Below are positions 1 through 9,494 of a stretch of 64,000 nucleotides of DNA, in pieces. Position 1 is the stretch's first letter; every line of letters begins with the position of its first letter. The notes beneath the pieces were generated by a model. It was not told the origin of the DNA, made no database searches, and was given only the letters and a program-made list of their open reading frames with translations. The DNA is taken from the NCBI RefSeq assembly GCF_003130205.1, contig NZ_NRDF01000003.1, forward strand, positions 93,096 through 157,095, written 5' to 3'. This DNA is from Aggregatibacter actinomycetemcomitans. GTDB taxonomy: Bacteria > Pseudomonadota > Gammaproteobacteria > Enterobacterales > Pasteurellaceae. The translations under genes and the position numbers were made by a program.

Positions 1-73
1 TAGGTTCTTTTGAAGAAAAATTGCGCTAAAAATAACTTATTTTTTATCATTTAACAAGTTACCCGCCGATTTA

Positions 74-88
74 TGTGTATAATTACAC
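74..88. promoter_or_regulatory. Possible promoter/operator upstream of mepM
   Basis: A TATAAT hexamer at 78-83 lies inside a short inverted repeat (GTGTA, four bases, TACAC at 75-88), about 100 bases before the mepM start. It could be a -10 box overlapped by an operator. In relatives this gene neighbours zinc-uptake genes, so a zinc-responsive (Zur) site is conceivable, but the match to a known Zur box is weak and no good -35 is seen at normal spacing. Confidence 0.3.
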
Positions 89-184
89 TGTTTATTTGGC
101 ATTTAGTATTTTTGCTGAATTTTTTAATATTTGCTTGGTCATAAATACACTTAAACCACAATATGCAGTCAAGGAATCAACGTC

Positions 185-1717
185 GTGCAACATGTAAAAC
201 TGGCAAGAGATCGTCGCAAAAGAAAATCGCGTCTTAAAGCGATTGTTTTTTTTATTGCGCTTTTTTCTATTTTTGCCGGTTTTTTTTTGCATTTGAATGA
301 TTCTGCCTCCCAAAAAATTGACACTGTCAATAATCCGACTTACTCCTATTCCTACTCAAAAGGTAAAGGCTTTTCTAATGGCAGTGATCAATTTCAAGAT
401 ATTTTATCCGACAATCTTTACCCGGCTTCTGCCTACACTATGTCGTTCGCCAACGAAGTTTCCCATGAATTACGGATTCTGGCTGATACTCTAGGCATCA
501 GCACGATTGATAATGACGCTACCTCTTATGACGATGATGTCGGCAAAGATGATGAAGTGGAAGAAGTTAAAACTCACGACGAATTTGATGATTTGGATAA
601 ATTGCCGGACGATGCGAAAAATGCGATCACCAATATTTTAGATGTTGCCGATCAGGCGATTCGGATTAAAGATCAGTTCAGCCACACCGTCGTCAAAGGC
701 GATGCCTTAAAAGACGTGTTGGAGCTGTCCGGTTTGGAGGACAACACCAGCAAACAGCTTATCGCTTCTTATCCGGAGCTGAAACATTTACAGGCAGGAC
801 AACAATTTTACTGGATTTTAAATAATGACGGAGAACTGGAATATTTGAACTGGTTGGTTTCCCAGAAAAAAGAACATATTTATGAACTTCAGGCGGACGG
901 CAAATTTAAACGCCAAATCGTGGAGAAAAAAAGCGTTTGGAAACGTGAAGTATTGCGTGGCGAAATGGAGGGATCTTTCGTCAACAGCCTGAAGAAACTC
1001 GGTTTGGATAATCGTCAGATTTATCAACTATTCTCTGCGTTACAATGGCAGGTCAGCCTGAAACAACTGAAAAAAGGCACGAAGATTTCGATTTTGGTTT
1101 CCCGTGAATATCTGGAAGACAAACGTACCGGACAAGGTAATGTGGAAGCTATTCATATTGTGAGCGGCGGCAAGAGTTATTATGCGATCCAAGCCAGCAA
1201 CGGTCGTTATTACAATCGCCAAGGGGAAACCTTAGGCAAAGGTTTCGCCCGTTACCCGTTGCAACGTCAGGCGCGTGTTTCATCTCCGTTTAATCCGCGT
1301 CGTCGTCATCCGATTACGGGACGCATTGCACCACATAAAGGGGTGGATTTTGCGATGCCGACAGGAACGCCGGTTATTGCGCCGGCAGACGGCACGGTAG
1401 AGAAAATCGCCTATCAGGCTTACGGCGCCGGTCGTTATGTGGTGCTACGCCACTCCCGCGAATACCAAACCGTGTATATGCACCTCAGCAGACCGCTGGT
1501 AAAAGTGGGGCAAACGGTGAAGAAAGGAGAACGTATCGCGTTATCCGGTAACACCGGTGGCTCCACCGGTCCGCATTTGCACTATGAATTCCACATTAAC
1601 GGGCGTCCGGTTAACCCGCTCACTGTTAAACTTCCGGGGGGGAGCAGCGGCATGGGTACGGCGGAACGTAAACAATTCCTTGTTAAAGCCAACGAAGTAG
1701 AACGCTTGTTGCGCTGA
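185..1717 (+). CDS. mepM: Murein DD-endopeptidase, M23 family (MepM-like)
   Basis: Predicted periplasmic zinc peptidase that cuts peptide cross-links in peptidoglycan to allow cell-wall growth. The 510-residue protein has a membrane anchor at about residues 15-36, an acidic linker, a central OapA/LysM-like region and a C-terminal M23 domain. The M23 zinc ligands are visible as HKGVDF (near residue 382) and HLHYEFH (near 463), and the [12 protein letters not shown] signature is complete. The start is GTG at 185; no in-frame ATG gives the basic N-terminus. It is monocistronic to the right, ending at a USS hairpin shared with the convergent siderophore operon. Length and domain order match the H. 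influenzae homologue. Confidence 0.88.
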   Translation: MQHVKLARDRRKRKSRLKAIVFFIALFSIFAGFFLHLNDSASQKIDTVNNPTYSYSYSKGKGFSNGSDQFQDILSDNLYPASAYTMSFANEVSHELRILADTLGISTIDNDATSYDDDVGKDDEVEEVKTHDEFDDLDKLPDDAKNAITNILDVADQAIRIKDQFSHTVVKGDALKDVLELSGLEDNTSKQLIASYPELKHLQAGQQFYWILNNDGELEYLNWLVSQKKEHIYELQADGKFKRQIVEKKSVWKREVLRGEMEGSFVNSLKKLGLDNRQIYQLFSALQWQVSLKQLKKGTKISILVSREYLEDKRTGQGNVEAIHIVSGGKSYYAIQASNGRYYNRQGETLGKGFARYPLQRQARVSSPFNPRRRHPITGRIAPHKGVDFAMPTGTPVIAPADGTVEKIAYQAYGAGRYVVLRHSREYQTVYMHLSRPLVKVGQTVKKGERIALSGNTGGSTGPHLHYEFHINGRPVNPLTVKLPGGSSGMGTAERKQFLVKANEVERLLR

Positions 1718-1746
1718 TTTCAAACCTCTCTCTAAACTCTCTCTAA

Positions 1747-1806
1747 AAAAGTGCGGTGAATTTTTTAAGTGTTTTTTAAACACCTCAAAAAAACCACCGC
1801 ACTTTT
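1747..1806. terminator. Bidirectional terminator made of inverted uptake signals
   Basis: AAAAGTGCGGTG near 1747 and its complement CACCGCACTTTT near 1795-1806 form a stem with A-rich and T-rich flanks. It separates mepM from the convergent siderophore operon and can terminate both. Paired uptake signals acting as terminators are typical of Pasteurellaceae. Confidence 0.75.
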
Positions 1807-1836
1807 CTTTGCATTAAATAAAGAAAGTAGCAAATA

Positions 1837-2595
1837 CTACATATGATGCACCACCAACCGCTTCCCTTGATGTTCCAGCACTTCCGCGTCCAGATTAAAT
1901 ACCTTTTTTAAATTCGCTTTGGTGATGATGTCTTCCGGTGTGCCGATCATGGTAATTTCGCCGTTTTTCATGGCGACGATGGTGTCCGCGTAGGCGGCTG
2001 CCATGTTGATGTCGTGGACCACCATCACGGTGGTGAGCGCCAGTTCGTCGGTGAGTTGGCGCAACAGGCGCATGAGTTCGCGGGCGTGGAACATATCCAG
2101 ATTATTGAGCGGTTCGTCCAACAGAACATGATTGGTTTTTTGGCAGAACGTCATGGCAATCAGCGCCCGCTGCCGTTGCCCGCCGGAAAGTTCGCTTAAG
2201 AAGCGGTAGGCGAACGCATCCAAATCAAAGCGTTTTAGCGCCGCCTGAATAATGCTTTTGTCTTCTTCCGTCGGTCTGCCTTGATGGTGCGGATAGCGTC
2301 CGAAAAAGAGCAGATCCTGCACGGTAATGCGGCTGTGAATCACATTATCTTGGGTTAAAATCGCCAGATTTTGTGCAATGGCGCGCGATGGCGTCGTGGC
2401 AATATCCATCTCATTTAACCAAATTTTACCCTGCTGAATAGGATTGAGACGGGCGATTAAAGATAACAGGGTTGATTTCCCCGCGCCATTGGCGCCGATG
2501 AGGGCGGTGATTCCGCCGTTGGGAATGGTAAGGTTGATGTTATTTAGAATGGTGGCATGACCGATCTTGTAGGTTATATTTTCAATTTTTATCAC
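1837..2595 (-). CDS. Iron-siderophore ABC transporter, ATP-binding protein
   Basis: ATPase of a FecCD-type importer; it powers passage of ferric siderophore through the two permeases encoded just upstream. In 252 residues it has Walker A (GANGAGKST, about 36-44), the signature LSGGQRQR (about 137) and Walker B (LLDEP), followed by the switch histidine in VVHDINMA. It is the last gene of a four-gene minus-strand operon, 11 bases after the second permease. The set resembles CeuBCDE/FatBCDE/YclNOPQ systems for catecholate or petrobactin-like siderophores; the substrate cannot be read from the sequence. Confidence 0.87.
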   Translation of the reverse strand: MIKIENITYKIGHATILNNINLTIPNGGITALIGANGAGKSTLLSLIARLNPIQQGKIWLNEMDIATTPSRAIAQNLAILTQDNVIHSRITVQDLLFFGRYPHHQGRPTEEDKSIIQAALKRFDLDAFAYRFLSELSGGQRQRALIAMTFCQKTNHVLLDEPLNNLDMFHARELMRLLRQLTDELALTTVMVVHDINMAAAYADTIVAMKNGEITMIGTPEDIITKANLKKVFNLDAEVLEHQGKRLVVHHM

Positions 2596-2606
2596 AATGA
2601 ATTCCT

Positions 2607-3548
2607 TTATTTTGCCCGTCTTAACATTAAATAGATAAATACCAAACCGCCGACGAATTCAATGACCACACTGAGTACGCCTTGCATTTTCATAACCTGC
2701 TCAAATAAGGTTTGTCCGCTCACTAGGGTGATGGCGGATACCATAAACGTCATAGGAATACGTTGGCTGTGGTGCATGGTTGGGCTGATGGCGTTGACGA
2801 TGGCGCACACCAATAACCCTAAAAACAGAATCGGGCCGACAAGTGCGGTGGAAACGGAGACCAAAAATGCGCAGCAAATCAGAAGTTGACGGCTGAATTG
2901 GTGGTATTCCAAACCGAACCCGATGGCGCGATCCCGTCCGAGTAATAACACGTCTAATTTAAACCGTTGCCGCCAAATCCAGATGGCGCTGATAAGCGCA
3001 ATTACCGTGCCGATCAAAAGTAAAGTCGGGTTGACCGTGTTAAAGCTGGCAAAGGAAGAACCTTGTGCCACGGCAAATTCGTTCGGGTCGATCATGCGTT
3101 GCAATAAATTATTCAGGCTGCGGAACAGCACGCCGAAAATAATGCCCACTAAAATCATGCGCGCTAAGTCGCTGTTGTTTTTGGTTAAGGTGCGGAATAA
3201 CAATAAGGCACCGAACAGCATTAACAGCGTTTCAAAGGCGAATTTGCCGGCGATATTTAATTGCGTGAAGCCGATGCCGCCAAAGGAGAAAACTAAAATG
3301 CTTTGCACCAATAAATATAATGAATCGAAACCTAAAATGCTCGGGGTAAGAATCGGGTTATTGGTCAGGGTCTGGAACAATAGCGTGGAAACGCCGATGG
3401 TGTAAGCCATGATGAGCAATAATAGGAGTTTTTTGCCGCGGAACGGTAACACGAAATCCCAGTTGCCGTTGGCGTTGTAGCTCATGAAAAATATACAGGC
3501 GAACGTCAGTAACAGGCAAAGGAGGGTCATTCTACGATTATTTCCCAT
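2607..3548 (-). CDS. Iron-siderophore ABC transporter permease (second subunit)
   Basis: Inner-membrane subunit of the FecCD family, 313 residues with about eight to nine hydrophobic segments. It pairs with the upstream permease to form the channel for ferric siderophore. The start overlaps the end of the preceding permease gene by 11 bases, implying translational coupling. The motif GLLVCAIVNAIS in the last third corresponds to the FecCD loop that contacts the ATPase. It resembles CeuC/FatC/YclO-type subunits. Confidence 0.84.
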   Translation of the reverse strand: MGNNRRMTLLCLLLTFACIFFMSYNANGNWDFVLPFRGKKLLLLLIMAYTIGVSTLLFQTLTNNPILTPSILGFDSLYLLVQSILVFSFGGIGFTQLNIAGKFAFETLLMLFGALLLFRTLTKNNSDLARMILVGIIFGVLFRSLNNLLQRMIDPNEFAVAQGSSFASFNTVNPTLLLIGTVIALISAIWIWRQRFKLDVLLLGRDRAIGFGLEYHQFSRQLLICCAFLVSVSTALVGPILFLGLLVCAIVNAISPTMHHSQRIPMTFMVSAITLVSGQTLFEQVMKMQGVLSVVIEFVGGLVFIYLMLRRAK

Positions 3549-4503
3549 GGGCGTTCCCCTTAAATAATAAATAGAGGAAAATCAAGGTGCCAACAATGCC
3601 GAACACCGTTGAAATCGGTACTTCATAAGGCGCATTGATGACCCGTCCCGCAATGTCGCACATCAATACCAAATTCGCGCCGAGTAACACCACGGAGGGT
3701 AAATTATAACGCAGGCGATCGCCGGAAAGGCGGGAAATAATGTTCGGTACGACTAAACCGATAAACGGAATTTGCCCGACGGTCACCACTACAACTGCCG
3801 TGATCATCGCCACGACGATTAGGGCAAACCACGTCATTTGGCGATAATTAATACCTAAAGCGGTGCTGATATTGCGTCCCAAGCCGGTAATGCTTAGCTG
3901 ATCCGCCATAATATACACCACGACGGCAAGAATGGCGGTAAGCCACAGGAGTTCGTAACGCCCCGCCAGAACAGCGGAAAAATCCCCGGCAAACCAGATG
4001 GAAAGAAGCTGTATACTGTCCGTTTCATAGGCGATGAACGTTGTAACGGCTTCAATGATGTTACCGAACACAATCCCCACCAACGGTACCATCAGGCTTT
4101 GGTGTGGGGGAAGTCTTTGCAGAAATAACATAAAGACGCCCATACCGATGAGTGCGCTCAGCGTGGCTATCGACATTTTGAGAAGCAGTGCGGCACTAGG
4201 AAATAACAGGCTGACCAATAATACGCCCACTGCTGCGCTTTGGCTGGCACCAATCATGCCGGGTTCAATAAAGCGGTTTTTCAGCACGATTTGTAACACC
4301 ATTCCCGCAACGCCAAGTGTAGAGCCCACTAAAATCACGGCGGCGGTTCTCGGCAAGCGGCTGATAAGCAAAACCTGCATTTGCTCCGGTTGAGAAAAAA
4401 ACTGTGACCAATGAAAATCTGCAACGCCGACGGTAATGCTGATGACGGCGAGTAAAAGGAGAACGACAAAATTAATTCGATTCAGGGTAAAAATATTCGG
4501 CAT
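3538..4503 (-). CDS. Iron-siderophore ABC transporter permease (first subunit)
   Basis: FecCD-family permease, 321 residues, with repeated hydrophobic helices. The motifs LPRTAAVILVGSTLGVAG near the N-terminus and GQIPFIGLVVPNIISRL in the last third are hallmarks of the family. It is the second gene of the operon, about 60 bases downstream of the binding-protein gene. It resembles CeuB/FatD/YclN-type subunits. Confidence 0.85.
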   Translation of the reverse strand: MPNIFTLNRINFVVLLLLAVISITVGVADFHWSQFFSQPEQMQVLLISRLPRTAAVILVGSTLGVAGMVLQIVLKNRFIEPGMIGASQSAAVGVLLVSLLFPSAALLLKMSIATLSALIGMGVFMLFLQRLPPHQSLMVPLVGIVFGNIIEAVTTFIAYETDSIQLLSIWFAGDFSAVLAGRYELLWLTAILAVVVYIMADQLSITGLGRNISTALGINYRQMTWFALIVVAMITAVVVVTVGQIPFIGLVVPNIISRLSGDRLRYNLPSVVLLGANLVLMCDIAGRVINAPYEVPISTVFGIVGTLIFLYLLFKGNAHGK

Positions 4504-4562
4504 GGTATTAATACGAAAAAGGTTCTCTCCCGTAGGAGAGAACCGTTAAAAGATTCGGTGGG
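4504..4562 (-). promoter_or_regulatory. Hairpin between binding-protein and permease genes
   Basis: GGTTCTCTCC, four bases, then GGAGAGAACC at about 4521-4544 forms a 10-bp stem with no strong T-run. In ABC importer operons such a hairpin commonly protects the binding-protein transcript or attenuates read-through, giving more binding protein than permease. This role is inferred. Confidence 0.5.
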
Positions 4563-5462
4563 TTATTTTTTCTCAAAGGCAGCTTTGATGTTATTCAAAT
4601 CCATTTTTAATTGTTCCGCACCACCCGGCGCAAGGTAAGAAGCGCTGCTTAAATACACAATATTGCCGTTTTTCCAGGCTTTGGTGTGAAGAATTAATTC
4701 GTTATCCAATACTTCCTTGGCGCTTTTACCTTCCTCTCCGATGGCAGAAATGCGATCTAACACAAACAACCAATCCGGATTGGTTTTCTCAATAAATTCA
4801 AAACTGACCGGTTGACCATGGCCGCTGACGTTTATGCTTGGATCTGCCATTGGCACGCCGAGATCTTCATGAATAAAGCTTAAACGATAGCCTTTACCGA
4901 AGGCGGAAATCTTGCCGCCATTAACCAAAATAATTAAACCGTTGCCCTTGCCTTGAACCGCTTCTTTGGTTTGTTTAAACAGGGTTTCGAGCTCCGCTTT
5001 TAATTTATTCGCTTCCGTTTGTTTATTAAATAATTTGCCGAAGCTATCAATACGTTGAATGCCGCTTTCAATCAATTTGTCGCCGTTATCCGTTAAGTCA
5101 ATAGTTTTGGCAATGGCACTCACATCATCAAATTTTTTCGCCGTACGGGTGCCGACAATAATTAAATCCGGCTTTAATTCATTTAAGGCTTCCAGGTTCG
5201 GTTCAAAAATCGTACCGACATTTTTGGCTTGCTCCAACGTCGGTTTTAAATAAGGGAGAACCTTGCTCACATCTGCTGCACCATCTACCTTCACACCTAA
5301 GGCTTGCAGGGTGTCCAAACTGCCGGTATCAAACACCGCAATTTTTGCCGGTGGCACATCTAATGTTACCCCACCACGCGCAGTAGGAATCGTGACTTCC
5401 TTTGCCAAAGCGGATGTCGCCACCGCGAGACAGGTTAACGCTAATAATGTCTTTTTCAACAT
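4563..5462 (-). CDS. Iron-siderophore ABC transporter, periplasmic binding protein (CeuE/FatB/YclQ-like)
   Basis: Binds ferric siderophore in the periplasm and delivers it to the permeases encoded downstream. The protein has a signal peptide (MLKKTLLALTCLAVATSALA) and a class III binding-protein fold with the typical LNELKPDLIIVGTR and QRIDSFGKLF segments. The start at 5462 is chosen because GAGGAG precedes it at good spacing and it opens the signal peptide; a longer reading frame to 5501 would run over the Fur-like box. No lipobox cysteine is evident. It is the first gene of the operon. Confidence 0.84.
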   Translation of the reverse strand: MLKKTLLALTCLAVATSALAKEVTIPTARGGVTLDVPPAKIAVFDTGSLDTLQALGVKVDGAADVSKVLPYLKPTLEQAKNVGTIFEPNLEALNELKPDLIIVGTRTAKKFDDVSAIAKTIDLTDNGDKLIESGIQRIDSFGKLFNKQTEANKLKAELETLFKQTKEAVQGKGNGLIILVNGGKISAFGKGYRLSFIHEDLGVPMADPSINVSGHGQPVSFEFIEKTNPDWLFVLDRISAIGEEGKSAKEVLDNELILHTKAWKNGNIVYLSSASYLAPGGAEQLKMDLNNIKAAFEKK

Positions 5463-5485
5463 TTTAAATCTCCTCATTTTTTGAT

Positions 5486-5500
5486 TGAAAACTATTATCA
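5486..5500 (-). promoter_or_regulatory. Fur-like operator before the siderophore operon
   Basis: TGAAAAC, T, ATTATCA forms a 7-1-7 inverted repeat that matches the TGATAAT-N-ATTATCA Fur model at 12 of 14 positions. It lies 24-38 bases upstream of the binding-protein start, where a repressor would cover the promoter. Iron repression of the importer is therefore likely. Confidence 0.6.
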
Positions 5501-5578
5501 TGTATTCTAGCGGAATTTGGCGGAAGGTAAATGTTAATTTTGTAGGAAAGCGATTTGTTTTCTGTCGATATAAGGATT

Positions 5579-5621
5579 AAAGTGCGGTCATAAAATCCGA
5601 TGAATTTTATGACCGCACTTT
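5579..5621. terminator. Perfect 18-bp USS hairpin
   Basis: AAAGTGCGGTCATAAAAT at 5579-5596 pairs with its exact complement at 5604-5621 around a 7-base loop. It lies between the divergent siderophore operon and cpdB, about 65 bases before the cpdB start. It could block read-through from either side, or lie in the cpdB leader. Confidence 0.6.
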
Positions 5622-5687
5622 TCCTTTCAAAGCCCCGCCAATTTTCTTACAATAACGCCAGTTATTCCCAAAACGAAGGATCTTATT

Positions 5688-7664
5688 ATGATGAATCGAA
5701 GACGTTTTATTCAAATCGGTGCGGGCAGTATTCTGGCGCTGAGTTGTCAGTCCATGGTGTTTGCCAAAAGCGGGAATCAGGTGGATTTGCGTATTATCGG
5801 CACCACCGATATTCACAGTTTTTTGACGGATTTTGATTATTATAAAGACGCGCCGACGGAGAAATTCGGCTTTACCCGCGTGGCAAGTTTGATTCGCCAA
5901 GCCCGTGCGGAAGTGAAAAACAGCGTGCTGGTGGATAACGGCGATTTGATTCAGGGCAACCCGATTGCCGATTATCAGGCGGCGGTGGGATATAAGGAAG
6001 GTAAACCCAACCCGGCGGTTGCCTGTTTGAACGCCTTGCATTATGAAGTGGGTACGCTGGGCAATCATGAATTTAACTACGGCTTGGATTATTTAGCCGA
6101 CGCCATCAAACAGGCGAATTTCCCTATTGTGAACGCCAATGTGGTGAAAGCGGGAACCGATGAGCCTTATTACACACCTTATGTGATCCAGGAAAAAACG
6201 GTAGTGGACAATAATGGCAAATCCCATCAGTTAAAAATCGGTTATATCGGTTTTGTGCCGCCGCAAATTATGGTGTGGGATAAAGCCAATTTAACGGGCA
6301 AAGTGGAAACCCGCGATATTGTCAAAACTGCAAAGAAATATGTACCGGAAATGAAGCAAAAAGGCGCGGATATTATCGTTGCCTTGGCGCATACCGGTCC
6401 GTCCGATGAGCCGTATCACGAAGGTGCGGAAAATTCCGCTTTCTATCTCGCCGATGTGCCGCATATTGATGCGGTGATTTTCGGTCATTCCCACCGTTTG
6501 TTCCCGAATAAAGAATTTGCCAAATCACCGAATGCGGATATTGCCAAGGGCACGGTGAAAGGCGTGCCGGAAAGTATGGCGGGCTACTGGGCGAACAATA
6601 TCAGCGTGGTGGATTTGGTATTGAGCGAATGTAACGGCAAATGGATTGTAACCGACGGCAAGGCGGTGTTGCGCCCGATTTATGACGCGGAAAATAAAAA
6701 GCCGCTCGTAGAAAATGACGCAGAAATGACCGCACTTTTGCAAGAAACCCATGACGCCACCCGTAAATTCGTGGCGCAGCCGATCGGTAAAGCCACCGAC
6801 AATATGTATAGCTATTTGGCGCTGGTGCAGGATGACCCGACTATTCAAATTGTCAACCAAGCGCAAAAAGCCTATGTGGAAAAGGTCGCGCCAAGCGTAC
6901 CGGCAATGGTGGGCTTGCCGATTTTAAGCGCGGGTGCGCCGTTTAAAGCCGGCGGTCGAAAAAACGATCCGACGGGTTACACCGAAGTGAACAAAGGCGA
7001 ATTGACCTTCCGCAATGCAGCGGATTTGTATTTGTATCCGAACACCTTGGTGGTGGTGAAAGTCAGCGGCGAACAATTGAAAGAATGGTTGGAATGCAGT
7101 GCGGGGATGTTTAAACAAATCGACCCGAGCAGCGACAAACCGCAATCTTTATTGGATTGGGAAGGTTTCCGCACCTATAACTTCGATGTTATCGACGGCG
7201 TGAATTACGAATACGATTTAACCCAACCGCCGCGTTATGACGGCGAATGTAAGCTTATCAACCCGAATGCGCATCGCGTGGTGAACTTGACTTACCAGGG
7301 CAAACCGGTGGATCCGAAAGCGGAATTTTTAATCGCCACCAACAATTATCGTGCCTATGGCGACAAATTCCCGGGCACCGGCGATAAGCACATTGTTTAT
7401 GCGTCGCCGGATGAAAATCGCCAGGTGCTGGCGGATTACATCAAAGCCACCAGTGAAAAAGAGGGTGCGGTGAATCCAAGTGCCGACAAAAACTGGCGTT
7501 TTGTGCCGATCAAAGGCAACGCGAAATTAGACGTGCGCGTTGAAACCTCACCAAGTGAGCAGGCGGCGCAATTCATCAAAGAAAACGCACAATACCCAAT
7601 GAAACAGGTGGGCACCGATGAAGTAGGGTTTGCCGTATATCAAATTGATTTATCGGGCAACTAA
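5688..7664 (+). CDS. cpdB: 2',3'-cyclic-nucleotide 2'-phosphodiesterase / 3'-nucleotidase
   Basis: Periplasmic enzyme that hydrolyses 2',3'-cyclic nucleotides and 3'-nucleotides so that nucleosides and phosphate can be taken up. The 658-residue protein shows the calcineurin-like metallophosphatase motifs GTTDIHSF (about 38), NGDLIQGN (about 85), GNHEFNYG (about 125) and GHSH (about 267), and a C-terminal 5'-nucleotidase domain. The N-terminus [13 protein letters not shown] looks like a twin-arginine export signal rather than a plain Sec signal. It stands alone between a USS hairpin and a strong terminator. Confidence 0.92.
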   Translation: MMNRRRFIQIGAGSILALSCQSMVFAKSGNQVDLRIIGTTDIHSFLTDFDYYKDAPTEKFGFTRVASLIRQARAEVKNSVLVDNGDLIQGNPIADYQAAVGYKEGKPNPAVACLNALHYEVGTLGNHEFNYGLDYLADAIKQANFPIVNANVVKAGTDEPYYTPYVIQEKTVVDNNGKSHQLKIGYIGFVPPQIMVWDKANLTGKVETRDIVKTAKKYVPEMKQKGADIIVALAHTGPSDEPYHEGAENSAFYLADVPHIDAVIFGHSHRLFPNKEFAKSPNADIAKGTVKGVPESMAGYWANNISVVDLVLSECNGKWIVTDGKAVLRPIYDAENKKPLVENDAEMTALLQETHDATRKFVAQPIGKATDNMYSYLALVQDDPTIQIVNQAQKAYVEKVAPSVPAMVGLPILSAGAPFKAGGRKNDPTGYTEVNKGELTFRNAADLYLYPNTLVVVKVSGEQLKEWLECSAGMFKQIDPSSDKPQSLLDWEGFRTYNFDVIDGVNYEYDLTQPPRYDGECKLINPNAHRVVNLTYQGKPVDPKAEFLIATNNYRAYGDKFPGTGDKHIVYASPDENRQVLADYIKATSEKEGAVNPSADKNWRFVPIKGNAKLDVRVETSPSEQAAQFIKENAQYPMKQVGTDEVGFAVYQIDLSGN

Positions 7665-7677
7665 TTTCTCAATAACA

Positions 7678-7704
7678 AAAGGCATCCGACGGATGCCTTT
7701 TTTA
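7678..7704 (+). terminator. Rho-independent terminator after cpdB
   Basis: AAAAGGCATCC, GAC, GGATGCCTTTTTT: an 8-bp GC-rich stem with a T-run directly after cpdB. The A-run on the other side may also serve the convergent fdhE. Confidence 0.85.
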
Positions 7705-7742
7705 TCACGAAAGTGCGGTGGTTTTTACGAGTGTTTTTTTAA

Positions 7743-8660
7743 TTATTCCGCCGGGAACACAAACGGGTTTAAGCCGCTTTTCATGAACCCTTTTTTTTCC
7801 ATTTCCATATCCAGAAAAATGGATGCCAAATCGTCGGCGATGACTTCCATTTTCGGATCTTTTTCTTGATATAAGGCTTTTAAATAGCTGTGACAATTGC
7901 CGCAGCTTTCACTTCGAATTGCCGCTAGATAGTCATCAAAAGACCAATAATCCAAGTCGCTGCTTTGTCCGCAGTTGGTGCATTGGTTGCGCACCATGTT
8001 CCATTCGCTTTCGCATAAGGAGCAGTGCAGGTAACGCAACCCTTGCTTCGCGCCGAAATGAATTATGCTGGCGGTCGGTGCGGATCCGCAAACAGGGCAG
8101 ATGTGCAGATTTTCGGTGCTTTCCTGTTTCGCATTGTGAGGGATTTGTTGTACTAATTGTAGCCAATATAGCGATAATACCGCCCACACGAAAACCGCTT
8201 TGTCGCTGGAAATGACGGCAAATTCCTGCGCAAGAACCCTGTCGGCGAGCTCTTCCAGTTCGCTGTCCGCCACTTTTTCCAGCCATTCGATGGTGGTCAG
8301 GATTTGCTCGTTGGCGGAAGGTTTTAATTTCGCCAAAAGTGTGGTCAATAATTCACGCCAAATGGGATCCCGTTGCCAGGTTTTCACATCTAACGGTTTG
8401 TTTCCCGATGGTTCGGCAGAGAATGCCTGCAAGCGCGGATCTTGCGGAATCGGCATGGTTTCAAAGAGTTCCAGCTGCGCATCGGCAATGGTGGCGGCGA
8501 ACAGCAAATAATCGGCAAGGGGCTGATCTTGCGCCAATTCTCTTAGGCGTGCGGCGCGGCGTTGATATAAATTTTTCGGATTGGAGAAAAGGAGCGGCGG
8601 GGTGACATAAGACGCCGCCGCTTGTTTAATTTCGTTTTCGGGGAGAATTCGAATGCTCAT
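7743..8660 (-). CDS. fdhE: Formate dehydrogenase accessory protein FdhE
   Basis: Cytoplasmic maturation factor for respiratory (Tat-exported) formate dehydrogenase; family members bind iron through paired CxxC motifs. In 305 residues the four expected pairs are present in the C-terminal half: [19 protein letters not shown] and CGNC. The start matches the conserved [11 protein letters not shown] opening. The formate dehydrogenase structural genes are not in this window. It converges on cpdB. Confidence 0.9.
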   Translation of the reverse strand: MSIRILPENEIKQAAASYVTPPLLFSNPKNLYQRRAARLRELAQDQPLADYLLFAATIADAQLELFETMPIPQDPRLQAFSAEPSGNKPLDVKTWQRDPIWRELLTTLLAKLKPSANEQILTTIEWLEKVADSELEELADRVLAQEFAVISSDKAVFVWAVLSLYWLQLVQQIPHNAKQESTENLHICPVCGSAPTASIIHFGAKQGLRYLHCSLCESEWNMVRNQCTNCGQSSDLDYWSFDDYLAAIRSESCGNCHSYLKALYQEKDPKMEVIADDLASIFLDMEMEKKGFMKSGLNPFVFPAE

Positions 8661-8729
8661 AATTTTGTGGTTAATAGAAAGTGAAAATTCGTGCTTATTA
8701 TAGGCGCATAAATTTGCCGTTCAATGACC

Positions 8730-8908
8730 CTAACGGGTATTTTTATTCTTCGCTAACCATTGCTTAATGCGATTTACGCCTTCCTGCAAATGCTCGATAT
8801 TGCGGGTATAGGTCGCAGTTTGGTGAATTTATAGCTGTCATTGGTATAGTTCGCCGCTTCCCGTACAATATCTATCACAATGACGGCGGACATTTGGTCA
8901 TAACGCAT
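8730..8908 (-). pseudogene. Frameshifted small gene of unknown function
   Basis: From ATG at 8908 the frame reads MRYDQMSAVIVIDIVREAAN and continues to a premature stop. Shifting frame near 8815 recovers YTRNIEHLQEGVNRIKQWLA and a natural stop at 8730. The total length of 179 bases is not a multiple of three, consistent with a one-base deletion. I do not recognise the family; a protein of about 60 residues would result if repaired. Alternatively this is chance coding in a 370-base gap. Confidence 0.4.
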
Positions 8909-8940
8909 AATTTTTCCTTTTTTTATAAAAAAGCGTTGCG

Positions 8941-8956
8941 CTTAATACTTTCTTAA
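8941..8956 (+). promoter_or_regulatory. QseB-type binding box (CTTAA-N6-CTTAA)
   Basis: CTTAA at 8941-8945, six bases, CTTAA at 8952-8956, about 80 bases before the ygiW start. From memory of work on A. actinomycetemcomitans, QseB binds such a direct repeat to autoactivate the ygiW-qseBC operon. The spacing and location fit that description. Confidence 0.75.
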
Positions 8957-9033
8957 TTTTTGTTTTGTTTAATAGCTCGCAACAAAGCAAGGCTTTGTTA
9001 TTTACAAAATGAATTTAATTGAGGAGATTTCAA

Positions 9034-9450
9034 ATGAAGAAACGCAGTTTAGCAACAATTTTAGTATTATCAACCATCGCTGCTACCGGTGCCTTTGCAC
9101 AAGGCGGTTTCCAAGACCCGAATGCGCCGAAAATGGAACACCACAAAAAAGGTGATTTCAAACGCGGCGGTTTTGTGAATACCGATCAAGCGGTGAGCAA
9201 AGCCTCCGAAGCCGGTTCCTGGCAAGATGATCAATACATTATTTTGCAAGGTAACATTGTGAAACAAGTGGGCAAAGATGACTTTATTTTTAAAGATGCT
9301 AGCGGCGAAATCCAAGTGGAAATCGAACGCAAAGCATGGCGCGGACAGGATATTTCCCCAAGCGATGAAGTGAAACTTTACGGCGAAGTGGATAAATCCC
9401 GGAATAAAACCGAAGTGGATATTGATCGCGTAGAAAAAATTGTAAAATAA
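9034..9450 (+). CDS. ygiW: YgiW/YdeI-family periplasmic stress-tolerance OB-fold protein
   Basis: Small periplasmic protein of the bacterial OB-fold family, linked to tolerance of oxidative and cationic stress. It has a signal peptide (MKKRSLATILVLSTIAATGAFA) and then the family core, with GSWQDDQYIILQGNIVKQ and DEVKLYGEVDKS segments. The start at 9034 is preferred over the upstream TTG at 9019 because GAGGAG at 9021-9026 gives correct spacing. It is the first gene of ygiW-qseBC, a gene order described in A. actinomycetemcomitans. Confidence 0.88.
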   Translation: MKKRSLATILVLSTIAATGAFAQGGFQDPNAPKMEHHKKGDFKRGGFVNTDQAVSKASEAGSWQDDQYIILQGNIVKQVGKDDFIFKDASGEIQVEIERKAWRGQDISPSDEVKLYGEVDKSRNKTEVDIDRVEKIVK

Positions 9451-9467
9451 TCCAACCCCCAAAATAG

Positions 9468-9494
9468 AAAGTGGCGATGAGCCACTTTTTGTTT
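9468..9494 (+). terminator. Attenuator/terminator between ygiW and qseB
   Basis: AAAGTGGC, GATGA, GCCACTTT followed by TTGTTTG: an 8-bp stem with a T-rich tail directly after ygiW. Since qseBC is co-transcribed with ygiW in this genus, the hairpin probably acts as a partial terminator that lowers qseBC relative to ygiW. I recall such an attenuator being reported for the A. actinomycetemcomitans operon. Confidence 0.7.
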
